A DNA stretch of 64,000 bases from CAJQQY01 sp964564545. Lineage in GTDB: Bacteria > Bacteroidota > Bacteroidia > Chitinophagales > Saprospiraceae. A model generated the notes under the pieces. The model had not been told where the DNA came from. It did not search any database and worked only from the letters and a program-made list of their open reading frames with translations. This document shows, in pieces, positions 1-7,310 of the stretch; positions within the stretch are counted from its first letter, which is position 1; every line of letters begins with the position of its first letter. The position numbers and the translations under genes were made by a program. The stretch is from contig CAZMBP010000109.1 in assembly GCA_964564545.1 (NCBI GenBank), positions 38,688 through 102,687 of the forward strand. The letters are read 5' to 3'.

Positions 1-2
1 AT

Positions 3-1121
3 TTTTCTGCGTTAATATATCAACAAGAGCGAGAAAATTTTGATAGGATAAAAGTCCCTCAACTTAACACACAACTTGTTTTAGGAGATTTAATCCAAAC
101 AAACTTTGTTGATTTTACTAAGATGGCTGGTAAGTTTTTGACTAGAATAAAAAAATTAGAAAAAAGTAAATCAGATTTTCAAAATAAAAAATATTTGAAA
201 GATCAAGACAAACTAAAGTACCAAGAAGCAGTTTTAGATTTTGCTAATTCGGTTTTTGAGTTTTTAGATTTTTCAATTGAGTTAGCTTATTTTTCAAATT
301 CTGAATTTTATTTCACAAGTCCTTATTATAAAACTTACCGACCCGTTGCCCAAAAAACTATTTTAGCAATTGATGCTGGTCAGAAAAAAGATTATGGTCA
401 ACTAATGATTTATTCTATGCAAATGATGGAGCCTTTGGTTCAAGTGAGAATTGATCATTTAGAAAAGAAATTAGCGTTAAATGGTTCCGACAAAAAAATC
501 AAACAAGAAATAAAAATTCTTAAAGGTGTTGTGAAAAATTTCATGTATTACGGTGGGTTTATGGTTGACGTTCTTTCAGCAAATTCCACCCAAGACATTA
601 GAGGAATTATTAACAAATATGCTGCTCCTGTTGGTTCGTACAGAGTAAAAAGACAAAGTCAATTTAGTGTAAGTCTAAGTTCTTATCCTGGACTTTATGG
701 AGGATGGGAAACTACAAATGCAGGAACTGAAAATGAAAGTTTTGTAACGGGAGTGACTGCGCCAATTGGTTTGTCCTTAAATTGGGGAAATAATATTTAT
801 GGTATGAATGCGAAAGGACATTCTTTTTCCTTGTATACATCGATTGTGGATATTGGCGCTGCTTTTAGTTATAGATGGAGCAATTCTGAAGGGGAAGGGT
901 TTCCAGATGAAATCAAGTGGGAACAAATAATTTCTCCAGGAGTACATGCTGTTTGGGGAATCGGAAATACGCCGATGGCATTTATGTTGGGAGCGCAATA
1001 CACGCCGCTTCTTAGAAAAATTACTGATCAAAATAATGAGTTGCAACCGAACGCTTGGAGGTTTGGAGCAACCATTTCTGTTGATATTCCGATCTTTCAT
1101 TTTTATAGATCGAACAAATAA
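3..1121 (+). CDS. C-terminal part of an uncharacterised protein, truncated by the window edge
   Basis: The reading frame is open from base 3 with no stop, so the first in-frame ATG at 123 is probably internal and the gene begins before the window. The visible 372 residues start with a charged, helix-rich region (roughly the first 200 residues, many Lys/Glu/Gln). They end with alternating aromatic/hydrophobic stretches (for example IVDIGAAFSYRW, AVWGIGNTPMAFMLGAQY, WRFGATISVDIPIFHFY) that look like outer-membrane beta strands with an aromatic-rich C-terminus. I do not recognise the family. An envelope-associated function is inference from the C-terminal strands only. It is followed within a few bases by a strong hairpin that ends transcription and faces the convergent gene at 1169-2041. 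Confidence 0.75.
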   Translation, partial: FSALIYQQERENFDRIKVPQLNTQLVLGDLIQTNFVDFTKMAGKFLTRIKKLEKSKSDFQNKKYLKDQDKLKYQEAVLDFANSVFEFLDFSIELAYFSNSEFYFTSPYYKTYRPVAQKTILAIDAGQKKDYGQLMIYSMQMMEPLVQVRIDHLEKKLALNGSDKKIKQEIKILKGVVKNFMYYGGFMVDVLSANSTQDIRGIINKYAAPVGSYRVKRQSQFSVSLSSYPGLYGGWETTNAGTENESFVTGVTAPIGLSLNWGNNIYGMNAKGHSFSLYTSIVDIGAAFSYRWSNSEGEGFPDEIKWEQIISPGVHAVWGIGNTPMAFMLGAQYTPLLRKITDQNNELQPNAWRFGATISVDIPIFHFYRSNK

Positions 1122-1124
1122 ATA

Positions 1125-1158
1125 AAAAGAAGACGACTCATCAGAGTCGTCTTCTTTT
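1125..1158. terminator. bidirectional intrinsic terminator
   Basis: A perfect 15-bp stem (1125-1139 with 1144-1158) closes a four-base loop ATCA. The outer pairs are A-T runs, so either strand reads as a hairpin followed by a T tract. It lies between convergent genes ending at 1121 (+) and 1169 (-) and should serve both. Confidence 0.9.
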
Positions 1159-1168
1159 ATACTAAATT

Positions 1169-2041
1169 CTAATTAGATTTAGATTCACTTCTATACAATT
1201 CCATAGCACTTCCTAGGTTCAATAACTTCACCGCAATACGACTGAAAATAAACGCTTGCCCAATCAAAAATAAAAGGAAAATGGTAGGAGTAGAATTACT
1301 TTTAAAGCTATTACTTAAAACCCAATAGATTCCAAAAAAAACTGCAAAAGTCAAAATATTCAAAAGGTATAAACCAAAGCATTTTCTAAAGTTTTTGATA
1401 ACGAAAGCAAATGCTTTTTTTATTGAATGGAAAATTACTTTCTTTTTAGTATGGACAATATGAATTTTTGCATAGTCTTGAATCATAAAAAGGATGGTAG
1501 CAAATAAGAAATAAAGCGGAAGCATAATCATCAAAGAATTAATGATCGATACTTCACTTTCTATTTCAAGAGGATTAACACCTTGCTGCAAAAATATGAA
1601 AGCAAAAAGTCCTAAAAGTAATGCCTGGAAAAAAGTAAAATAAAAAGTCAATCGAATCAATCTCCAAAAATAAACAGCACTTCCTTGCCAAAATTTTCGA
1701 AAAGAATAATCGTCCTCTTCTAATTTTAAAATGGATAAAATACCACCCATCCAGAATATAGAAAAGATAAAAAACAATAAAATAATTCCTTGAGAAAGAC
1801 TCATGATAACTGACAATCCACTTGCATATTCTCGCATCAAGTCAGAAACAAAAGTATAATCAAATCCATTTAACATATTGGAATTTTCCAAAGTATGTCC
1901 AACCGATTTACTTAAAAAACCTGAAAATGGAACTGCTGATAACAATGCAAATACAAAATTCAAGAGGTAGAGAAGTCCCCACATCTTTTTATTTTTCCAA
2001 ACTTTTTTCCAACCGGATTGGTAGGATTTTATTATTGCCAT
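1169..2041 (-). CDS. polytopic inner-membrane protein, function unknown
   Basis: The 290-residue protein has about six hydrophobic segments (near residues 23-45, 83-105, 130-155, 170-190, 220-240 and 255-275) separated by short basic loops, and a basic N-terminus preceding the first segment. The layout resembles the uncharacterised DUF4013/glycerophosphodiester-phosphodiesterase-membrane-domain type proteins that sit in the cytoplasmic membrane, but I see no catalytic motif. The start is the first ATG and lies 34 bp from the stop of the M1 peptidase gene, which is transcribed in the same direction from upstream, so the two may share a transcript. Function is not assigned. Confidence 0.75.
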   Translation of the reverse strand: MAIIKSYQSGWKKVWKNKKMWGLLYLLNFVFALLSAVPFSGFLSKSVGHTLENSNMLNGFDYTFVSDLMREYASGLSVIMSLSQGIILLFFIFSIFWMGGILSILKLEEDDYSFRKFWQGSAVYFWRLIRLTFYFTFFQALLLGLFAFIFLQQGVNPLEIESEVSIINSLMIMLPLYFLFATILFMIQDYAKIHIVHTKKKVIFHSIKKAFAFVIKNFRKCFGLYLLNILTFAVFFGIYWVLSNSFKSNSTPTIFLLFLIGQAFIFSRIAVKLLNLGSAMELYRSESKSN

Positions 2042-2075
2042 TTTTTTAAATATAAAAGTATCTGATACTTAATTT

Positions 2076-4073
2076 CTAAATCAACATTCCTAAACCTTCC
2101 ATTGCATTTTGCATCCAAAACATAAATTCATTGACATACTTTCGAACACCACTAACGTTAGGTTTACTAGTGAAACTATTGTTAAGAAAGTTTTTATCTA
2201 AAAATATTTTCCGCTCAGGATCTATTTCTGCGCACACAATTTTTTTAGTTCCTTCGTAGCTAAATGTTTTCATTGTCGATATTCCATCCCATTTTTCGAT
2301 TACCTCTTTTCCATCTTCAAATTGAATTAATATTTCCATTGGAAGCGTCATTGTTCCCAATCTTTGAACAACTACGTTGGAAGCAATAATTGTTTCACCA
2401 TTTTCATTTTTAGCATCCTCCGATTGTTCACATTCTTCTAAATTATCAAAAATCCCAGAAGATGTAATTTTATGGTTATTAGAAATGGAAGTTACGGCAT
2501 AATCACAAATTTCTGTTCCGTAAAGTACTTGTTGAAAGAACCAATCCATACCTTCTCCAAATTCTTCAGGATGATTTTTAGCAACCACCTCATTCACGAC
2601 CTCAACAAAATCCTTAGCACTTGGATGTTTAAATTTCCAACGCAAATAATAAGTTTTCATGGCCTTCTTAAAAGTGGTTTCTCCAACAATTCTTTTCAAG
2701 GTATTTAACCAAACTGCTGACTTACTATATTGAATAGTGTGATATGAACCTCCAGGAAACTCCCAACTTTCCAATGAATTTGGGGCAATTGCAGGATTTT
2801 CCATATTAAAATAACTCACTCGATCACTTTCTGCATTTCCTGTTTTGATGCCCATGAAATCAATAGTGGAAGATTTCTCTCCATAAACTTTATCCATAAT
2901 TACCCCTTCGTAAAAATTGGTAATTCCTTCATCCATCCAAGCTTCTTCCATTTCGTTGGTCGCTACGATTTGTTGAAAATATTGATGGACAAATTCATGC
3001 ACCGCCAAGATTTCAGTCGATCGAACACCTTCTGGAAGGAGACAATTATTTAAAGTAGTAATCAAAGTAGGATATTCCATTCCACCTGTAAAAATCCCAT
3101 GAAAAGGTGGAGCTAAAATCGTCAAACTCGGATAAGGATATTTCTCAAAATTCTCTTCGAAATATTCTAAGGCTATTGGAATGATGTGAAAATAACGCTC
3201 TTTAAAATGTTCATGTTCAGGGTAGGTGAGAAGTCGAATTTCGATACCTTTCCAATCCATTTTATTCTCGACAAAATGAGGTGAAGTTCCCCACGCAAAA
3301 TCAATTACATCATCTACCTCAAATGTCCAAGTCTTTGTTTGGTCGCCATTATTTTTTGGAGGATTAGGTTGTGTACCACTTGAACCGACCATGAAGTTTT
3401 CTGGGACAGTCATCGATACTTCATAATTCCCAAACTCTCCATAATATTCTCCACTCGAATGATATTGATGGCAATTCCAACCACCCTCTTCAGCATATCG
3501 CATTCCAGCTGGTTCGTAGACGCCAACTTTTGGATACCATTGAGCCATAAAATAAAAATCTTTATTGTATCCAGTTCGAATCATCGTTTTTGGAATCTTT
3601 GCAATCCAATCAAATTCAATTTCGATAGATTCGTTGGGTAAAACTGGTCGAGGAAGTGGCACTCTTAAAACCGTTTGATCGGATTTGTTATCATCATCAG
3701 GTTGAATATAATGCATGTTAGAAGCTAAATCATTTCCGTCGCTATCTGTCATGTTTTGGATCTCAACCCAACTCCAATTGCAGTCTTCTTGCAATGATGT
3801 TTTAAAAAGTGAAGGTAATCCTCGTTCACTAAAAAATGTAGATTCCGAATTTTTAAAAGCATTATAATACAAGTGAAATTGCAAGTCAGATACAGTATCA
3901 GTTGATGGATTTGTCCAAACCAATTTAGTATGAGCCGTTAATTTTTTTTGCTCAGGATCTAATTTCACCTCCATTTCATAGTTGGCAATTCGAGCAGAAA
4001 GCGGCGCTTTTTTCGAAGACTGAAAACCTAGGCAAGTGAATAAGAGTAAAAGAAAAATTAATTGATACTTCAT
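2076..4073 (-). CDS. M1-family zinc metallopeptidase (aminopeptidase N-like), exported
   Basis: This 665-residue protein starts with a signal peptide (basic start, hydrophobic run to about residue 17). It has an N-terminal beta domain and then the gluzincin catalytic site: HEFVH at residues 359-363 with the third zinc ligand Glu382, the HExxH-18-E spacing of family M1. The exopeptidase motif that is GxMEN in classical members appears as GGMEYP near residue 330, a form seen in Bacteroidota relatives. It probably trims peptides in the periplasm or at the cell surface. There is no T9SS sorting domain. The C-terminal 130 residues are less conserved and hold a Cys-containing beta segment. The downstream membrane protein gene follows after 34 bp. 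Confidence 0.9.
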   Translation of the reverse strand: MKYQLIFLLLLFTCLGFQSSKKAPLSARIANYEMEVKLDPEQKKLTAHTKLVWTNPSTDTVSDLQFHLYYNAFKNSESTFFSERGLPSLFKTSLQEDCNWSWVEIQNMTDSDGNDLASNMHYIQPDDDNKSDQTVLRVPLPRPVLPNESIEIEFDWIAKIPKTMIRTGYNKDFYFMAQWYPKVGVYEPAGMRYAEEGGWNCHQYHSSGEYYGEFGNYEVSMTVPENFMVGSSGTQPNPPKNNGDQTKTWTFEVDDVIDFAWGTSPHFVENKMDWKGIEIRLLTYPEHEHFKERYFHIIPIALEYFEENFEKYPYPSLTILAPPFHGIFTGGMEYPTLITTLNNCLLPEGVRSTEILAVHEFVHQYFQQIVATNEMEEAWMDEGITNFYEGVIMDKVYGEKSSTIDFMGIKTGNAESDRVSYFNMENPAIAPNSLESWEFPGGSYHTIQYSKSAVWLNTLKRIVGETTFKKAMKTYYLRWKFKHPSAKDFVEVVNEVVAKNHPEEFGEGMDWFFQQVLYGTEICDYAVTSISNNHKITSSGIFDNLEECEQSEDAKNENGETIIASNVVVQRLGTMTLPMEILIQFEDGKEVIEKWDGISTMKTFSYEGTKKIVCAEIDPERKIFLDKNFLNNSFTSKPNVSGVRKYVNEFMFWMQNAMEGLGMLI

Positions 4074-4265
4074 TGTATAATCTAAAATGCGAAAGTCTGT
4101 TTTTTGTTTAGCGAAGTTAGGAAAATGTAGGGAAATGGGGAGGGATAGGAGAGGGTTTTTATATTTTTGTGATTTAAAAAAAATGTGGAAGTTTTACTTA
4201 TGAGGGGACTCTATGTCTAGTGTAGTTATCTATATAACATCTAAGTGATGAGACTTCAGAAAAAA

Positions 4266-4844
4266 TTATTTATTCTTTTTATTTCTAATTCTGCTTAATT
4301 GAGTTGGAGTAATTCCTATCATTGTAGCAATGAAACGAAGGGGAACATTTTTCAATAAGTTCGGATTATTTTCCAAAATAAGTCTGTAACGTTCTTTTGC
4401 AGTACCTGTTAAAAATAATATTCGCATTTTTCCCATTTCGACTAAATTATCTGCCAAATATTCTCTAAGTAACCTGTTGAAAGTTAAGTTAACCTCAAGT
4501 AGGTTTTCTACATCTTTCACCGATGCTACTAATATTGTAGTAGGTTCTGTCGCTTGTACAAAGATTGGTGTTTTCCCTTTTGTTCTTATGCTGATAACGT
4601 CAGAAACGAAATCGTTTTTCTTGGAAATTCTACCTGTTATTTCATCCCCATTGTTTTTAATGATACAATGCCTGCAACTACCTTCAATGATAAATCCAAG
4701 ATTTTTACAAATTTCATCATGGTATTTGAAATACTCGTTTTTCTGAAATTTTTTTAAATGAAAAATTTCGAGAATCGCATTGATTTCTTCTTCCTTTGGA
4801 TTCTTAAGGGTTGATTTGATATAATATTCAAGTTGTTCTTTCAT
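4266..4844 (-). CDS. Crp/Fnr-family transcription regulator
   Basis: The 192-residue protein has the cyclic-nucleotide-binding fold of Crp/Fnr regulators at residues about 20-120 (GFIIEGSCRHCII, then the acidic/Gly region around NNGDEITGRI) and a C-terminal winged-helix segment (IATMIGITPTQLSRIR, near residues 170-187). Residues usually contacting cAMP phosphate are not obvious, so the ligand is open; many Bacteroidota members of this clade bind none. Its ATG directly abuts the TAA of the preceding lipoprotein gene (no spacer), suggesting translational coupling. It is the last gene of a minus-strand group with two lipoproteins and a beta-barrel protein, so it may respond to the envelope function encoded there (inference). 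Confidence 0.85.
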   Translation of the reverse strand: MKEQLEYYIKSTLKNPKEEEINAILEIFHLKKFQKNEYFKYHDEICKNLGFIIEGSCRHCIIKNNGDEITGRISKKNDFVSDVISIRTKGKTPIFVQATEPTTILVASVKDVENLLEVNLTFNRLLREYLADNLVEMGKMRILFLTGTAKERYRLILENNPNLLKNVPLRFIATMIGITPTQLSRIRNKKNK

Positions 4845-5594
4845 TTATTCAGGGTAATATTCGTTTGCATATTTGTATTGGTGATAGCCTTGCCCTAAGT
4901 GGTCGCCTACGATATTAAAATAACAATCTTCGCCTTCACCAAAAGGTACAAGGGTGAGTGGTTCATCAATAGTCACTTTTTGTAAGGTATATCCTGTTGG
5001 TAAGATTACATCGAGATTAGGTGTACCCGACTCGGTAGCATGCATAACAAATTTATTTCCTTTATCGTCGGATAGCTCAAAGATTTCATTTTCCCAAACA
5101 ACGAGTTGACATTTCTTAATCACTTTTACGACCAAATGACCTTCTGCTGGTTTTTTTGTATCTGTTTTTTCTGGTATAAAATCAATCGCCTGAGGGTGCG
5201 CTAATTCTACCCATGAATAACCTTGGTATTCTTTTTCTTTCAAACAATCCGTGCCTTTGCAATTCGACATAGCACTTGGAGAACGTAGAAATACTGTTTT
5301 AGAAAATAGGAGGTTTCTGTCAAGGTTTCTTACCCATGGGAACTTCACTTTAAAGTTGTCCCATTCTTTCATAGAGATAGGGTTAGAACCTGCGCCATAG
5401 TAAACCATTTTTTCTTTAGAATTAATGATTTCCTTAGCGAATCCAACTTTTTCCCATGCAATATTTTCAGGCATTTCAAATGCTGGTTTGGTCACATACC
5501 TTAGTCCTAATTCTTCTGATGTAGGTATATCACCACATGAAACAAATAAGATTGTTATAAACAGGGTTGTAATCACCATTAATTTATTTATCAT
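4845..5594 (-). CDS. lipoprotein of an uncharacterised family, copy 1
   Basis: I place the start at the ATG at 5594 rather than the longer upstream ATG at 5651, because it gives a proper lipoprotein signal: a basic Met-Ile-Asn-Lys start, a hydrophobic core, and lipobox FVSC with the Cys at residue 20. The remaining protein of about 230 residues is soluble. It is clearly homologous to the neighbour at 5704-6450 and shares NPIS-EW-FKV-PW-NLDR, GHLV-K-IKKCQ, EPL--PFG-G-DC--NIV and the C-terminal DHLGQGYHQY. Several Cys residues are conserved between the copies and may pair in the periplasm. I do not recognise a named family; function unknown. The crp/fnr-type gene follows with no gap. Confidence 0.8.
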   Translation of the reverse strand: MINKLMVITTLFITILFVSCGDIPTSEELGLRYVTKPAFEMPENIAWEKVGFAKEIINSKEKMVYYGAGSNPISMKEWDNFKVKFPWVRNLDRNLLFSKTVFLRSPSAMSNCKGTDCLKEKEYQGYSWVELAHPQAIDFIPEKTDTKKPAEGHLVVKVIKKCQLVVWENEIFELSDDKGNKFVMHATESGTPNLDVILPTGYTLQKVTIDEPLTLVPFGEGEDCYFNIVGDHLGQGYHQYKYANEYYPE

Positions 5595-5703
5595 CTTGAA
5601 GTTATTTTTTTGATAAAACTCCATTGCTCCAATAAACAATGCCTTAGTCAATATAAGTGTTTAACTAACTCACCATGCCTAAACTTAAATTGACCTGAAG
5701 AAA

Positions 5704-6450
5704 TTATTCAGGAAAAAATGGACTTGAATAAATATACTGATGATATCCTTGTCCTAAGTGATCAGTTACTATGTTGTAAAAACAATCATCTCCACCTCCA
5801 AAAGGAGATATAAAAAGCGGTTCATCAAGTACTCTGGTGCTAATCGAATAACCCTCTGGTAAATCTACATCGGTGGTTTGACTTCCTTCCTCTATTGCAT
5901 GCATGATATAGTAATTGCCGTTATTATCAGTAAGCTCATAAACTGTCTGACCTTCATTAAATCGAATAGCTTGGCATTTTTTAATTGTTTTAATCACAAG
6001 ATGTCCTGCTTCAGGTTTATCGTTATCTGTCTCATCAGGAATATAGCTCAAAGCTTTTATCTCAGCTAATTGTGCCCAGGTATAACCTTTATACTCTATC
6101 AAAATTTCACAAGAATTGCAGTCACGAGGCCGAAGAGGAGAACGGGCTATATAGGAACTATCAAACAAAGTAATTCTGTCGAGGTTCTTCAACCAAGGTA
6201 CTATGACCTTAAAGTCATCCCATTCCTCGGTAGATATAGGATTTGGTCCAAGGTCAACGAATACCAGTTGTTCATTTATGTTTATGAGTTCTTTTGCCAA
6301 ACCAACTCCTGTCCAATTTGCATCATCAGGAATTTCCATTTGTTCTGTGGTAGAGTATCTGACATCAGATTCTTCCAATAAGGGAAATTCTTCAATGCAC
6401 GAGGAAAAAAGTATAATAGTTGATAATATAAAAATAATTCGAAAAATCAT
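5704..6450 (-). CDS. lipoprotein of an uncharacterised family, copy 2
   Basis: The protein is 248 residues with lipobox FSSC (Cys18) after a short hydrophobic signal, so it should be lipid-anchored outside the cytoplasm. It is a tandem paralogue of the gene at 4845-5594, aligning over nearly its full length with roughly half the residues identical by eye and ending in the same DHLGQGYHQY-containing block. It starts 6 bp after the stop of the beta-barrel gene at 6457-7059 and is followed, after 109 bp, by its paralogue, so all four genes down to the Crp/Fnr regulator are likely one transcript. No catalytic motif is recognised. Confidence 0.8.
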   Translation of the reverse strand: MIFRIIFILSTIILFSSCIEEFPLLEESDVRYSTTEQMEIPDDANWTGVGLAKELININEQLVFVDLGPNPISTEEWDDFKVIVPWLKNLDRITLFDSSYIARSPLRPRDCNSCEILIEYKGYTWAQLAEIKALSYIPDETDNDKPEAGHLVIKTIKKCQAIRFNEGQTVYELTDNNGNYYIMHAIEEGSQTTDVDLPEGYSISTRVLDEPLFISPFGGGDDCFYNIVTDHLGQGYHQYIYSSPFFPE

Positions 6451-6456
6451 GTCAAT

Positions 6457-7059
6457 TTATTTTTGATAAAGTGTGAATGAAATATTAAGTCCGAAAGGAA
6501 AATAGAATTTGTCCTGATTATCGTGGATATTTCCAGTTACTTCAAAAGTCGTAGTTTCATCATTGTTTAGTCTGTAATTGACAGCTGCCCAAGGTATTAT
6601 ATCTAAATTCCGAAGAAAATTACTTTTTTTTCGCCAAGGTGTCCATGAGTATCCGAATTGGGTTCCTATTCTGAAGTTGTTCTTATTTTGTTGCTCCCGT
6701 GTTACTATTTCTTCCAAATCACTCCAATAGTATTCGAGATTTAATCCATAATAAAAATTCTTATACCATTTATCTGAACCCACATACCTTGATAGAACAA
6801 GTCTTAAAAGATTTTCATCCTCTTTTATTCCTGTTCTGAGATGGTAAGACTGTTCAACATCAGGATTGTTCTCAAATACCAGTAAAATTTGATTCAGGTT
6901 CTTTTGACCGCCAAGCCATATGGAATAGCCGCTTGGATTAAATAAAGAATAAGACAATATATCTGTTTGGAGGGAAAGTTTTAATTTCTTTTCTTCATCT
7001 TGTGCAAACAGAGAAACACCAAGAAGTAGAGTGAAGAATAAAATGGTTATTTTTTTCAT
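6457..7059 (-). CDS. small outer-membrane beta-barrel-like protein, function unknown
   Basis: The 200-residue protein has a signal peptide (MKKITILFFTLLLGVSLFAQ) cleaved after Ala-Gln or nearby, then alternating polar/hydrophobic strands rich in Tyr, Trp and Phe. It ends with SFTLYQK, close to the aromatic C-terminal strand seen in outer-membrane barrels. Length and pattern fit an eight-stranded barrel. It is the first gene of the minus-strand group with two paralogous lipoproteins and a Crp/Fnr regulator. A weak promoter-like site with a GAAATTTGC box on the minus strand lies at 7085-7093. Function is not assigned. Confidence 0.65.
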   Translation of the reverse strand: MKKITILFFTLLLGVSLFAQDEEKKLKLSLQTDILSYSLFNPSGYSIWLGGQKNLNQILLVFENNPDVEQSYHLRTGIKEDENLLRLVLSRYVGSDKWYKNFYYGLNLEYYWSDLEEIVTREQQNKNNFRIGTQFGYSWTPWRKKSNFLRNLDIIPWAAVNYRLNNDETTTFEVTGNIHDNQDKFYFPFGLNISFTLYQK

Positions 7060-7310
7060 ACAACATTGTTGGTTTAAATAAAGTGCAAATTTCTAAAGCC
7101 ACTTTTTAAAAACTCTCAACATATGTTGAAAAATAGGTTTGGTGTTATTTTTTCTTTCTTCTAATTTACCATAAACTCTTTGATTAACTTATAGATACTA
7201 ATTATTTTTTCCGCTTTTATTTCTAAATGCTCCATTGCAATTCCAACCGATTATTTTCATACTTTTTTATTTATTTTGAGAGAGTCGCTTTGCTCTTTTT
7301 TTTAGGTCTG

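Noticed and set aside
4120..4165. G-rich low-complexity stretch near the M1 peptidase start
   Set aside because: Looks like simple sequence; no repeat, quadruplex pattern of four G-runs of three or more at regular spacing, or gene signal could be defended.
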